Shown here in pieces: positions 1-13,800 of a stretch of DNA of 64,000 nt. Every line of letters begins with the position of its first letter. Positions within the stretch are counted from its first letter, which is position 1. Location of the stretch: NCBI GenBank assembly GCA_021292105.1, contig CM037866.1:5912163-5976162 (forward strand). The letters are read 5' to 3'. The notes below the pieces were generated by a model. The model was given only the letters and a program-made list of their open reading frames with translations. It made no database searches and was not told where the DNA came from. The position numbers were made by a program, and so were the translations under genes. This DNA is from Anadara kagoshimensis. Lineage: Eukaryota; Mollusca; Bivalvia; Arcoida; Arcidae.

Positions 1-3000
1 GGCAAGGAAGGCATCTACCATGCTTGTAAGGGTTTCTATCTAGCAATAAAATCCATTTAAATTGGTTTTCAATATGACAAATTGGTTCATGTGATTATAT
101 ATTAATAATATGCACTTGTCTTGCCACTTACACATACATGTGTATTTAATAGGGATTTCTTGATATGAGCCAGTAAATATTAATTCATCCTATTCCAATG
201 ATAATCTGTCATATGTTAACATAAACACTGATAATACTGATGAAATTGTAAATCTGAATGAAACTAGAATTAGTGTCATCCATTGGATGATTGATCAATA
301 CCCCCGCCCCTTCCCCTCCCTTTAGTTGCACACCTTTAATATGTGGCAATAAGGGTGCAAGAAAGGTTTAGTAAAAATCTGTCTCATAATCTCTAAGAGT
401 AGTGCAATCAAACACAGCATCCAATCTGCTGATGAAAAAAAAAAAAAAAAAAAAAAAAAAGGAGAGTTTGGTGTATCTTTCCCTTCTGTAAGGCGATAGT
501 ACATTACAAACTCAACATTTCATTTATGTTGATGACAGAAGGATGCACGCTTTATCATGACATAATTAAGCCTCACATGACTTTGCCAGGTGAGCTAAAA
601 ATGAATGAAATCTGACAACTAAAATATATTGTGAAATTTCTATAGCAAGAAATATTTGTGTAAAGTAAAAGAGAAATTAACAACAAAAAAGTCCAAAACT
701 TACTTTGTTTTCAACTCGAAATAAAACATTTTTACTTCTTGGTCTCTTGTCATCATTTTTTCTAGATTTTGTGTTTCAAGCACTTTGCTAGACTTTTCTA
801 GGGAGGTGTGATGACGTTCCTCAGCAAGCTCTCTGTTCTTTTTCTTGTCTGCTGCAGCCACTTTTTTAGCCTAAAAACATACACATAATTTTACACATGT
901 TAACATGTTTAAAATTAAGTATTAAATAAATTATCTGAGCCATCGAACTCACATCCTAGAAAGCGTGAATTCTACTACCAGACATTGTGAAATTTGTTGA
1001 TGATTTACACACATTCGGTCAGGTAAAACATTATTAGCCAGATGAATTTTTACACAGACATTATTTGCTCATGTGAATTTAATGTGAATTGAGCTTATGT
1101 TTTCGGACACTGCCAATTTTTCCTGGCCATAATTTTGAAAGTGCTTCTAATTCATCGGACAGGCAGAGAGTGAGTGAATTATTGTTTTAAGCTGCATCAG
1201 CAATATTTCAGCTATTCACGGCCGGACAGGCAGAAAATAATTATTAAAAACAGTCCAGAGACTTGTGCGTTTATAACATCGTAATCACCAAGGCGTTTGT
1301 ATCATTTCAATGTTGTATAGTCTTAATTTAAGCGTCTCGATAACAAAGTTTAGCGACTAAATTGTCAAGGGAAAAGAGAAATGACCTTGAAAGTATCGAT
1401 GCGGCATCGGCAAGGAAAAAAAAAAAAAAAAAAAAGCCAGCGGATATTTTCAATAAAATTTTTTCAGTTGGCAAAATTTTTAATGGTCGGTGGCGCAAGG
1501 GGAAACAAAGTATATTTTTATTTTGGCCTAAACTTGTTTGTTTATCTGTCACAAGAATAAATCATACTGGATGATACCAATGTGCAATACCAAAAGGTTC
1601 ATCACAGTCACAAGAGCAATTTCAAATCCAGGTCACATAATTGTTATTGTCCAGCCTCTATATGACTTAAGAAGGAGCAATGGAGCAGCACTACCATGGT
1701 GCACACAGAACTTGGTAAAAGTTTGTAGTTGACTTCACCAAACTGGTCTCACCAGATAAAGTGTATATTAAAGTTTTCAAGGGTAAGTAATAACTGTTAG
1801 TAAATTATCATGAAGACTTCTGTTTATTTTTGCGAAATACAACCCTGTTTATTTGTGTGAAATACTGGTTGTAGAATTTTATTTTTTTTTAACTGGTTGT
1901 AGAAGACCTATTTCAATCTGATTATTTTTTCGCCAGAGCTGTTTGGTTTCTAGCCAAATTTCGCCCAGATGTTTATATCAATCTGTTTACTGAAATATTT
2001 TCGATATTCTATAAATATTTAAATGAAAAAATATTAATTACGAGGAATTCATATTGGGACAAAGTTATTGCAAACCTGAATTATGTATATTTTCGTTACT
2101 GTGTCTGCATGTATTGTCAATATTGTGCAATAGCAAATAAAGATCGGGAACAAACAAAGGCATCAATTAATGCCCTTGTCCCAGAATGAGAGTAATAAAG
2201 ATTGGGATTACACCTAGCAAATTGTTAGGTCCCGAGCATGGAAGGCTTGATGCTGTAATGTTAATATACTTATTTTAATTGGTTTTTATGCCCCGGCCAT
2301 GAAATGATCGGGGGCATATAGATTTACCCTTGTCTGTCCGTCATTTTGACGTTTTCCGAGGTTTTTCGTTATGGTTTAAGCTATATCGCTCTGATATTTG
2401 GAATGTGGCTTTGTTATAAAGAGTTACAGATCAAGTTTTAGTTTCACCCCGTTGCGGTCATAATTGATGGAGTTATGGCCCTTTGATAAAATATTGTTTT
2501 CCGGGGTTTTTTTTCATTATGCTTTGAGCTATTGCTCTGATATTTGGTATGTGGCTTTGTTGTGAAAAGTTACAGATCAAGTTTTAGTTCCATGCCCTGC
2601 GGCCATATTTGACAGAGTTATGGCCCTTTGATTAAATATTGTTTTCCGGGGACTTTGAGAGTTATGGCGCTTTGATAAAATGTTGTTTTCCAGGTACTTT
2701 GACTCCCAGCAGGGGCATCAGTGTCTTACAGACACATTCTAGTTTTTTTTTTCATACAACATGTACAAAGAATTAGTGCAAAACAATGGAAACCATGTGA
2801 TGCAAATTTTTGTTTCATACCACAATGGCAGAAAAATGTGACATCATCTTACCTCCTTAAGTTCTTACATGTCATGTACATGAATGTTCATTGGATGAAT
2901 AGAGATCTTGCCCTGGGGTCATTTCCAGGCCACATTGGGAATATAAAAGTGATTTTAAACTTGTTCTCCTAAACTATAGAATAACCATATATAATTTAAA

Positions 3001-6000
3001 CATGATCGATGCATTCAAATCCACTTTTGGCTTAAGGAAGTTTACTCTTGTGCTCCCTGAAGCTCGTTTAGTAAAATTCAAGTTCCCAAGAACAGAATAA
3101 AAATAAATCAAATGATTTCCGTGAATTTTTGCAACTATTTTTGAATAATGCCCCATATGAATGAAAGGGATATGTACCTCATCGCTGATGTCACTTGCTT
3201 TCTTTTTCTTGGGCAATTCAGAGCTGTCAAGGTTTTCCTTATCATTGATACTGGTGGTTTTCTTCTTTTTGGCTGGTGGATTTGCATCATTTGAGTTTGA
3301 TTCAATCTCTTTTCTCAACTGCTGTGTTGTCTGAAAGAAAGATTTAGTATCTCAATATTGCTGAAAAAGTTTGTTTTTCTCAACATTTTGATTTTGTCCT
3401 ATATAGGTACCCCATTTCAGAACTGAATGTTATTTTGTATGCAGTCAAGAGGCCCCAGTGCTTCAGATTGTTTTTACAGATAGTGGGCCACAAGGGCCCA
3501 CCAGGTCCAATAAGAAGGGGTCATTTTTTGTTATAGCGGGTCATGTTTTGCCACATAATTAAATGTTATGCCACGACCACGTGACTGAAAGTGAAAGTCG
3601 GCACTTGACATCTTCATATAATGCATCAAAAGCGATCTTGTCATCTGCTAATTTATATTTTGTTAACCTTTACAACTCTTTCACCTCGATGATTCATTTT
3701 ATGTGCATCTACTTCTCTGCGCTTTGTGTTGTTTTAAAAAATGTGAATAGAGTCGTCTGCATCTCATAGCCATGGTTGCCGCTAGCATATTAAATGAACG
3801 ACAACGTCCGAGGTCATAACAAGATTTATTACGAGTTCTCCCCCTTTGAATATTAATGTTAATAACCGACGCATAGAGCGAAGAGAAGGGGCTTGTCGGG
3901 AGTCCTGTCTACATGCTGATTATGAGATAAACAAAGATGCTAGAGATTTTCCGATAGAAAACGAAAACAGAAAGTCAAATCGGAAAACCGCATGGAATCT
4001 AATATGTAGTTTTGGGAAGAAATTATTAACGATCAATTTGGCTAAGAAAAACCATGCGCCACGTGGACCCATTAGAAGAAAATGTTATGCGCCATTTTTT
4101 AAAATAATGCGGGATTGGCGCGGGCGCACCAACAATCTGAAGCACTGAGAGGCTATGAATACATTGGTTCACGTTCAAATTAAGTGATGCGAATGTGACC
4201 CAGCCCCTTAAATGCTTACAAAATGACATTCAATTTTTATACAGTATTTACATTTTTTAAAATCTTTTTAGAAATAAAAAATACGTTGCTGGGTTGCCAA
4301 TGTTATGTAAATTCTCACAAATGTGTAAATTTTTTGTTGTTGGGTCAATTGAAAGAACAGCCAATTGTATAAAAATACAAAAACACAGATTAAGCATGAA
4401 GAAAAGAATTTTTATTAATATCATCATCAACATTTTCATTGTTCTAAAATTGGAATACATGTATTTCATTAATAACAAGAGATCCCAGAGGGATCTTGAC
4501 GCCCACCATCCATTGCTCTTTATTTGATCTATTAAAGAATGATCTTTTCTCTTATCACAAAGTTGCCTGCCACCGATATAGTTTTTCACATCGGCAAAAA
4601 AAATGTTATCACTACAAGGACCTAAGAGAAATCTGCATACAAAATCTCAGAAAGATCCTTCCAGTAGTTGCTGAGAAGTAGGGATCACAAACTTTGATTT
4701 CAATTTCAAAATGGCCACCTGGTGGCCATATTGTTTTTCTGATCGGACAAAAAAAAAAAAAAAAAAAAAAAAGGTATGTTGCCAGTGTTCGAAATTAAGG
4801 CTGGTCCCATAGCCCGAAGCCAGTAACTTTTCTGCTGGACCAATAACATTTGCAAGTCTTCCCATATATACTAAAATAGGAATTATATATGGTTAGACTG
4901 AAACACCAGAGTGACATTGCATTGCAGGCATTCCAGTTGTTACTGAATTTTTCAAGATGCTTATTTCAGAATGCTCGATAACTGTCAATTTCAACAATAT
5001 TAATAAGTGGTTGTTGGATGATGATGATGATGATGCCCTTTAGTGGCCGGCAAACACTCAAAAAAAGAATTATCAAATAGAGTGATAAAAAAATTCGTTT
5101 TGGTTTTGTTCCGTCTGCCATTCTTGATTTTAGTGACGTTTTCAATTTCACGATGTCATGTAATGTCAAAAGTCAGCGTGTGGGACAATGTATTCATCAA
5201 GCATTGCAAGCATCTTGTTTACCAAAGTTCAAGGGGCTACATTCGAAATGTAAATACATATGGTTGAAACTAGTGTCGGAGAAGGTAATGAGCATGTTTA
5301 GTTTGTCTGATGCTATTCATATATACAACCATAGACTTACCTTGTTATCTTCTGCTGATCTTTTGACAGAGATAGATTGTTTTCCCTCATCATTGTTTGT
5401 ATCTCTCTTTGCTTGGAAAATATATAGAAATATTATTGTTATGATTAATTTGTATGGAAGCATTTTGAAATAAATAGATGGGTCAGTTCAGGAATGTGGA
5501 GGGAACCAGAGTGCCAAGACCATCAACCTGTGACAATCAAGGTGCCATGGCCTGCAGCCATATTGAAAATCTTGCGGGGTCATTGCCCATTGGATATTAT
5601 TTTGGTAGAAGACCAACCACCCAGGGAACATTTCTAGTAAGCAAGGTTCAAATTGGCCCAGTAGTTTCTAACAAGAATTAAAACTAGATTGTTTTTGTGA
5701 ACAAAAACATATGTCTCCCCCTTGACAAAATCACAAATAAAAGTTATTGAAAAATAACATACAAGTATATGGAGTATGCATGTCTCAACTTATATGCTAT
5801 GCAAGAGCTTCAAACAAATATGAAGACTTTCTTGTACATGGAAAGCTGCTAGCAAGCTGCTGACTCAGGGTTATGTTAAGTCCAAATTTGCAATTTTTAT
5901 TAAACATTATTACAGATGGATGCACAAAGGCAAGCCTCGCTATGCCACAAGCTCACATGGCCTTTGACCAGGTCAGCTAAAAATAGCAAAAAGTGCAAAG

Positions 6001-7485
6001 TTTAGAAAGTTCCAACAAAAATACGTTTATTATAACCCCAAATAAATATATTTTCTTTATATTTTATTATTAAGACAGGTAAATCTGCCCAATGGTTCTG
6101 GAAAAGTTGTTTAATAAGTGAAAAGTTTACAGACGGACGATGGACAAAAACAGTATCGCGGTATCACATGAGCCTTGCGCTCAGGTGAGCTAATTATACT
6201 TACAATGAAGCACTGAAGACTCAAAAGTAAATTTCAGTTTCTCCTTTTTCTTTCTTTCCAAAAACCCTCTGTCATCTAAATATACATATATAACGTATTT
6301 ATTTAAACCATAAACATACATATACATTTGTAAGATCCTCTGTTAAAATAATAAATTTTTTTCTAAATAAGGTAATACAGTAGTCCCTCCTCTTAATGAG
6401 GCCACGGGCCACGAAATTATGCAGTAAAATTTCGCAATTTGCGATGTGACTTTATCCAGTCATTGCAATTTTTTGCGATATAGATTTCCAGGTTGTTTCC
6501 CTGGTGGTTCAGTGGTAGAGCGTTCGCCTCAAGAGCGGAAGGTCGTGGGTTCGAACCCCGGCCGGGTCATACATAAAACTTTAAAATTTGAGATACTGCT
6601 TTCTCGCCTGGCGCTCGGTATAAAGAGGATAGAGTATCGACTGGTTCACCCGGTGCCAGGATAATGTGACCGGGGGAGTGGTGTGCTTGTCTGCGGCATA
6701 TTGACTCGGTGAACTAGTACCTTACCAAAAAGACGCCCTGACTGCGCGCTAGTACAAGGCAGACCATAAACACATTCGCACATCTCACGCATACACAACC
6801 TTGTTCTTAGATTAATCCTTAGAGGTTAATAAACTTGCTCTCATCGTGAATAGCTGAAAAATTGCTGATGCGACGTTAAACAACATTCCAACCAACCAAC
6901 CCCTGACCAAAGAACATATTGATCAAGATTTGCAAATCTGGTTCTTATTTGAAAGTGATCACACTGTTTGCCAATTTTATATTCATTTATATGCTAAAAT
7001 AGACATACAATATAACACTGCCAGACTGTTATCAATGACAAATAACAACTTGTCAAAACATCGATACAGTTGAATCAAAATCACTGGAACGTATCGCAAA
7101 TACGCTGCATGTCCGCCATTTTGGCTGGGTGAAAAAAAAACCGGGCTGCAGTACAAAGACAACCTAGGCGTCAGTGCATATTAGAAAACACCCCACTCCC
7201 AATATCAACAAGTTTCTATGATATAAAAAAGAAGCGATTTACATAAAGATCTATTCTTTATTTATACTCACGGCTTATCTCGCTAATAACAGCGTCATAT
7301 ATCTTCCCTTTGAAATTTGCCTTGATATACTCCCCTTCTCGGTAATTTGAAACGTCTTTGCGTGGATATTTCACAGTTTCTAGATCAATCACATTTATGT
7401 ACAGATCCTCCCAATGAAGCAATCCATAACGTTTATCCATCTTTTTTGGTTTTTTGAGCAAAATGACGCAGTGGTCTACTTTCAT
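1..7485 (-). CDS. Small lysine-rich protein gene, copy 1 (3' end outside window)
   Basis: Unrecognised gene, read from phase-consistent exons with GT/AG borders on the minus strand: 7272-7485, 6204-6275, 5341-5411, 3178-3330, 704-870, and 1-35 (cut by the window edge). Exon 1 starts at Met (7485) and encodes about 71 residues with a 'GEYIKANFKGKIYDAVI' stretch that resembles the compact beta-barrel pattern of Tudor/SH3-like chromatin readers; this is inference only. Middle exons are Lys/Glu rich, with 'PAKKKK' and 'LPKKKK' that could act as nuclear localisation signals. The 704-870 exon reads as a charged, probable coiled-coil helix. Together with the last two exons seen in copy 2, the product would be about 285 residues. 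It is divergent from the transposase gene and shares its promoter region. Exon joins are predicted, with no transcript evidence; the last two exons are least certain. Confidence 0.55.
2289..2742. repeat. Dispersed repeat 'tgccccggccatgaaatg', copy 1
   Basis: It begins with 'tgccccggccatgaaatgat' and a 'cgggggcatatag' stretch. It contains tandem internal units around 'gttatggccctttgat', and ends '...gtcttacagacacattctagtt'. Related heads or ends occur at 13230 and 16270. The copy 2 counterpart is 21459-21926, with several extra homopolymer bases. No coding capacity. Confidence 0.6.
3331..5340. other. Long intron of the lysine-rich gene, copy 1
   Basis: Intron between the 3178-3330 and 5341-5411 exons. 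It holds a dispersed repeat at about 4478-4772 starting 'aacaagagatcccagaggga' and ending in a long A run, and a GATGAT microsatellite near 5015-5035. A 100-codon open frame on the plus strand near 3846-4148 has no recognisable domain and is not called. The remainder shows nothing I can identify. Confidence 0.5.
5535..5680. repeat. Dispersed repeat with 'caaattggcccagtag' tail
   Basis: A stretch with 'atattgaaaatct', 'ttggtagaagacca' and 'ttcaaattggcccagtag' shares a pattern with 11210-11340 in a transposase intron, so both are degenerate members of one dispersed family. The copy 2 counterparts are about 24730-24875 and 30410-30540. Confidence 0.45.
5682..6192. repeat. Dispersed repeat with hairpins at both ends, copy 1
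   Basis: It starts with the foldback 'ttgtttttgtgaacaaaaac' and ends with GCTCAGGTGAGC, a perfect 5-bp stem with a GG centre, followed by 'taa'. A related end closes the element at 53576-54345. The internal part is AT-rich and non-coding. The copy 2 counterpart is about 24877-25387. Confidence 0.55.
6495..6895 (+). mobile_element. tRNA-derived SINE, copy 1
   Basis: The head is tRNA-like, with an A box (TGGTTCAGTGGTAGAGCG) and a B box (GGTTCGAACCCC). It is followed by a conserved body ('gtgaccgggggagtggtg', 'tctgcggcatattgact', 'acaaggcagaccat') and a 'gcgacgttaaacaac' tail ending in AACC repeats. The head most resembles Gly/Glu-type tRNA. It sits in the first intron of the lysine-rich gene, on the opposite strand. 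It is not a functional tRNA gene: the acceptor stem does not pair well. Confidence 0.85.
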
Positions 7486-7852
7486 AAATTTATCACATAG
7501 TTGCTGAGGCTGAGCAGCCGACGTTGAACTTGGCGCGAATTTCCCACTTTAACCAATCAGATCTGGTCGCAGTCATCCGTTGTCCGATGTGTCGGCCGGA
7601 TATTATCGAATGCCGTGTAATAAAACTAACGGAGTTCAAAGTAAATTTTAAAAAAAGGAGTCAACATATAATAATAACAAAGGATTTTTTATCACCATTT
7701 ATTTTGATTTAAAACGTTAAAACGTTTTCTCGCAATTTACTGTAACGTCAGCGTCAGTTACATGATTGTATTCATTCGGCCCCATTGTTGTAGTAGAAGC
7801 GTTTTTGTGACTTTCAAACGCGCGTTAATATTGAAATGATTTTGGTAGGGAT
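7486..7852. promoter_or_regulatory. Bidirectional promoter region, copy 1
   Basis: This 367-bp gap separates the start codons of two divergent genes. It is richer in CpG than its surroundings. It holds an E2F-like TTGGCGCGAA at 7530-7539 and a CCAAT box at 7553-7557. No TATA box stands out at a useful distance from either start. The layout suggests both genes are switched on together, which is inferred from spacing and motifs only. Confidence 0.5.
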
Positions 7853-10800
7853 ATGTCTTGGGACCATTCCGACTCCAGTAGTCCTACAACGAGCAGTTCT
7901 GATGAAACCGATGATATTGACGACAGTTCAGATTCAAGGAAAAGTATTAATCCTCAAAAGAGGAAAAAAAGGGGAAAATACAAAAGAGCTTTACACTATG
8001 GATTCGATAAAGGACGATCTTACTATCATAATATGCCATGTGAAAGTGATAAAAATCAAACAAAAAAACCTTGCCCTAGTAATTCGACTGAAAATGTCGA
8101 ATTTTTAGACCAACAGAATGACTTGACGTTTATGCATGATCATGATGATGTCGACAATGATGGGGAAATGCAAAATTATTCTTCATCTTCACTCACGTCC
8201 AATGAAAGTGAATTTAGTGATACCAATGACTCGATAGACATATCTAATACGTCAGAATCAGATTTTGCCAATAGTTCAGAGTTGGGAAGTTTCACATCAT
8301 TTTCTGACTCTGATGACGATCAATCTTCGGGATTTAGGCAGCCACTGTATGAAAATAGCAGGCAAACTGTGCATAGTTCATATACCCTTATAATGCTTTT
8401 TGTGATGAAACATTCTTTGTCAAGAGATGCCTTTTCTGACCTATTGAATTTGATTTCGTCACATCTCCCAGAACCTTCTAAATTCACAACGTCTGTTTAC
8501 AAGGTTAAAGAAACATTGAAAAAAGGCACAGGCTTCAAAGAACCTGTTATTCATTATTACTGTGGAGGTTGTCAAGAGTACCTACATGAAGACAAAACCT
8601 GTGAGAAAGTAATTTGCAAGAGAAATGACTCCAAAGTTGAAGAATTTTATGACTTGCAAATTTTGGACCAATTGAACAGTTTATTTAAAGGTAATTTTAT
8701 TGACATTAAGGTTGAAACGTTTAGCAAATTTAGTAAAGTGTACACGCAAATCATTAAACGAAATGATTCCGTTTAAGAGTCTAGTAGATTGCTCACTCCG
8801 GTAGTGCGATTCTGAATTCGACAAAAGTCAGACACATATATCTCATTTTAAACAGTTGCAATTTTTCTGAATTTGAAATAAAACTGTGCTCTAGTGCATA
8901 AAGAAGCTTTATATTATTTGAAGATGAATAAAATAATAAAATTGTGAAAATACAGATGAAATAAATTTCATACCTTTGTGCACAGATACAGGTTTTAATA
9001 GAAATCCATTTGAAATAAAAAACACGTATCTATTCCCGAGCATCTCAACTAGATGCCACAAGAAATAAAATAACGATATTCACACGTTAAAAGTCCTAAA
9101 ATGTGAAGAAACAGTAAGACAGATTCAATCGCGCTGAATGAAAATTTGCATATGATAATGGACTGAACAAAAGGGTAATTACTGCAAATTGCCCATGTAA
9201 AATCTTGTATAAATTATAAAATATTTGATATGACCTTTAAGATTCAATACAAAAATCAACATTCAGCGAATACTTAAGTAAACATTTACGTTTATATTAA
9301 AAATGTAACTCAAAACATCATGTCCCTTTGTTGGGCCCAATAATCATGTCTGACCGATATACCAGAGCATGAGTTTTAATATGCATATAACAACATGTTG
9401 TTTGCCAAATTCAGAATGTTTGTTTACATTATTAAACTAAGTATTTTTCTTTTTTAAGTCTAGAACTTGTAATTTTTGTCGCTTGTGGCATCTAGAGATA
9501 TTAAGGATTATAACCATCATGTAAGTGTTATCTCATAAAAATATGTATTAATACCTGTACCTGTGCACAACATTATATAACTTTTCATTTACATGATCTT
9601 TAACTAGATCATACATGTATTAGCTTCAGATTAAACAAGAAATTTTATTGCGTCATATTCATAGTGTTATGCATACACGTATTTAAGTAATGCCTGTATG
9701 GATAAATTTGACTTTTGGAAATATAAAAGGAAATCCGGCCAGATTTGATTTTTTTCCCTTGCAGATGACAACTTTGTCAAACTGATTCAACAGCACAAAA
9801 CACCCAGAAGACCTGGATTCATAGCAGATATTGTTGATGGTTCAGTGTATCGAAAAGTTCTTCACGACAATGCTAAAGACAGCTGTGAAACCAAAGCAGA
9901 TTTTAATTTGACTTTTACAATGAATACAGGTAAATTTAAAGATTTATGGAGTACACAGGAAAAGTTGCAACGTACGTTTTTCATTCGTTGTTAAACGGCT
10001 GAAAAACAGCTGAATAGTACCACACCTGCAATACATCCGAACAAATTTGATAAAAAAAATTTAACGTTTGAAATCCCAAAAGCTACCCACCCGTGGACGC
10101 TTAACAAAGAAAAAAACTGGTGCATGGCCTTACGTAAAACGGCTGTTTCACAGGTTGTCCTATGAAAAAACGGACGTTTAACGCACGTTGTTCTAAACTG
10201 ATGAAAAACATATGTTGAAACTTTTCCTGTGTAGTGATGAAACAAATTGAAAGCCAGTCGCTGAATACATAGCAATTTTGATTACGATTTGACAACAGAC
10301 CTTTGGAAATTGAATTAATTGCAATTAATTACGGTACATTTTCTGATGTAGTTGAATGTAATGTGTCAAATTGACAAGGTTTCATAATGAATTATAGCTA
10401 AAAGGGTTGGCTTCATTTGGGAAGGATTTATGGTGATCTTACAACTTGTATATACGATTATCAGGACATAAAAAGGTCATCTGCAGCCATTGTAAAAGAA
10501 TTTAGTGTTGAAAATCTTATAACCATATCTACAGATCGAGCGGGGAGTGGGGGATATTAGTCATTTTAATGACAATCTCTTGTTAGATTCTCATCCCCGC
10601 CCAACCCAATTTTTTAATTTTTTTTTGTTTTAATTTACGTAATTTCTGCTCCGTTTCCGTTTTCCGATTACCTTTCGTCATGTCAGAAGTTTATAAATGT
10701 AAGTAGAAAAGCATGTACACAATCTATGAGTAGTTGTTATAAACTGAAAAATTATGATGTTACCACTCCTGTACCAAATAAAATCCTCCCACCTGCCCCA

Positions 10801-13800
10801 TACTTTTTGTCAAACCTGGATGAGAATCTAAAAATTAAGTTGAATTGGCCTAATGGTTTCAATCCTAATTAAGTCTCTTATGTGCATGGCTTTTTTTATG
10901 TATAAAAATCTATATACTGTAATAATTATTTTTTAGATGGCGTATCACTTTTCTCATCATCAAAGAAAGGAAGTCTGTGGCCAGTGTATTTGGCAATTAA
11001 TGAACTACCCATTACATTAAGGTAATTTGTTTGCATTCAAAATGATACTTCTTTAAATAATGTCTCTGAATTAGCTTTCTGTATAGCACAGTACATGCAT
11101 TGAGGATTACCTAATGCCGCATATATTTTGTTATATAATTACCTTAATGTATTATATTTGTATGGACACGGGGTATTTCTATTAGATGTTGATATATTAT
11201 TGGATACAATTAAGCCATATTGAAAATCTGGAAGGTCATCTGATAAAATTTTGGTATAGGACCATCTAAGAAGCAATCCTGCCAAGTTTAGTTCAAATTG
11301 GCCCAATATCTCTGATGAGAAGAGGAAAATGTCATGCTGTCTGTCTCTGTCCATTAACATTTAGTCCTACAGTTTTTAAAAGAATTTAATGAAATGTGGC
11401 AGGCGTGTTTGTAATGATCTGACAGTGTGTGTGTGTGTGCACATTATTAATTCCTGATGCTGCAAGTATTCAACAGAGTTATGGCCCTTCTTGAGCTTAT
11501 GTGAAACTTGTGAGCTGATAACTAGTCCTACAGTTTTGAATGCCTGTGCAGTGAGGTTAATTAAATTAGTTATGTATGTCACCTTTAGCATGACTGAATA
11601 CTGTTAACATGGAAGTACTTCCATTTATACAGGTGAATAAAGCAGTTATGTTTTGATATGTAATATTATATTATTTGCTTAATTGTGATGTCTCTCCTGT
11701 TACTTTATTTCAATATTGAACCTTTCTTTATTTTTGCAGATTTACAAGGAAAATTTATTACCATGTATGTTGCATTGCGAAGTAGAGAAACCAAACATGC
11801 TGACATATTTGTCACCACTGATGCAGGATTTACAATGTCTACATCAAACTGGTATCAGGGTCAACACTACAAATGGGAAGCTGTTGGTGAAAGCACGTTT
11901 GATAGCGGTAGCAACTGACCTCCCAGCTAGGGCATTAGTCTTAAATATGAAACAGTTCAACGGGAAATACGGCTGCAGCATTTGTTTGGATGAAGGAGAA
12001 TGTCCTCCAGGAAGACCATTGTTAAGATTTTATCCATTTCGCACAGCTTTCAGTGAAAGGACCCATCAGTCAATGCTTACAGATGCAAATGAAGCTTGCA
12101 GAACAGGAACTGCAGTAAGTAATTGATATATGCACATTTTTTTCTTTCAATGGGACTGGGGTACATTAAAATGTGTCTGTGTTACTTCCAGTATATTACA
12201 TATCATCTTGCCTGAAACAAACAACAAATATGCTTTGTATTAGAAAATGAAAATATATATATGGCATGGTGTGGCGTTCGTCCGTCCGTCAGTCCGTAAA
12301 ACTTTATCTTCTCCTCTGAAACCACCAGGTCAGTATTGACCAAACTCGGTATGGAAGGTCCGTTGTGACACAGATTTGAAGTTATGCCCGGTGACTCCAC
12401 CTGACATCCAAGATGGCCGCCTTTACTGAAAATAGCAAAAACCAATAAATGGCCAAAAATCTCTTATTTCATAATCAAGTTGGCTCAGATTTGAAATGTA
12501 AAAAGCATTTCACATATAATACAGGTTTTTCTGAGATACTTTTTTGTTTTCCAGATTTTAGACAATTGTACAAATAAGATGCCTTTAGAGCCACATATTT
12601 TAAAAATCTTCCGGTTTAATTTAAACGGATTAGGTAGCATAGAATAAAAATTTTGTCGCGTTACTCCACCTGTCATCCAAGATGCTGCTATTACTAAAAA
12701 ATAGCAGAAACCAATAAATGAGCAAAAGTTTGCTTGTTGAGCGTTACAGGCCCAATTGGGCCTCTTGTTTGTATTAGGAATTTTTGCAATCCTTCTACCA
12801 GTGTGCAGGTGCAGGGTATTGAGCATGCTGACTAAGTTCTTTCAGTACCATTAAATCAAATACCAATGAAAATGATTGTAATGAAGTTTCCAATTCTTGT
12901 AGGTAAAAGGAATAAAGGGAGCATCTGCATTAATGGTCCTTAGTTATGCTGACTTGCCAAAATTTTTTGTCATTGACTGGATGCATGGTGTTCTGCTAGG
13001 GGTTACCAAGGCTCTTATGACATTATGGTTGAATAGTAAATACAAGGACAAAGATTTCTTTATTGGCAACAAGGTAACATTTATTTACTCTGTAGAAGAT
13101 GGTAGGCCACATTCCACCAGTTTGTTGTGTGATTTTTGTTATTATGTTCTAATGTCAGTTTTTGAATGACTTTTGTAAATACATGTATTTACGAAAAATC
13201 ACAAATTTTTTTGTTGTTTTAAAAAATTTTTTGCCCCTGCCATGAAATGGTCGGGGACATATAGTGTTTGCTCTGCGTCGGTCAGTCTGTCCGTCTGTTC
13301 GTGTCCATCACACCTTGGTTAGACTTTGCGTTTAGGTCCATTTCTCTTGAACTGTAAGTCCTTTCATCATCAAACTTAGTATGTGGATTGATTTTGGGGA
13401 GTACTACACCACCAGGGTAAAAGTAGATCACTTTGACCCATATTTTCTGCTTGAATGACTTTGGTTAGACTTTGCATTTAGGCCCATACCTCTTGAACTA
13501 TTAGTCACTTCATCATCAAACTTCATATTTGGATTTACCTTGGGTAGTACTACACCACTAGGGTAAAATCAGGTCATGAATTATATATATATTATATTTA
13601 TATTATAAAAATGTAACTCAAAACATCATATCCCTTTGGGCCCAATAATCACGCCTGACCAATATGCTGAGAATGAATGTGCCAGGTGAGTGATACAGGC
13701 CCTTTGGGCCTCTTGTTTTTCTGTCAGCAGCATGGTCAACATTAAGTTTTTACTTTTTAACTCCAATGTTCAGTTTTGGGGGACACAGGGAGACATATAA

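Noticed and set aside
3846..4148. 100-codon plus-strand open frame, also in copy 2 at 23040-23342
   Set aside because: It lies inside an intron of the lysine-rich gene, has no recognisable domain or splice context, and its preservation only reflects the recent duplication.
6495..6570. tRNA gene
   Set aside because: A and B boxes are present, but the acceptor stem pairs poorly and the sequence continues into a SINE body.
6446..6664. 72-codon open frame over the SINE head
   Set aside because: It is a read-through of a tRNA-derived SINE and not a protein gene.
7836..8108. Alternative upstream start for the transposase
   Set aside because: That ATG is in another frame, which lacks the acidic region and does not join exon 2; the 7853/27049 start gives the consistent protein.
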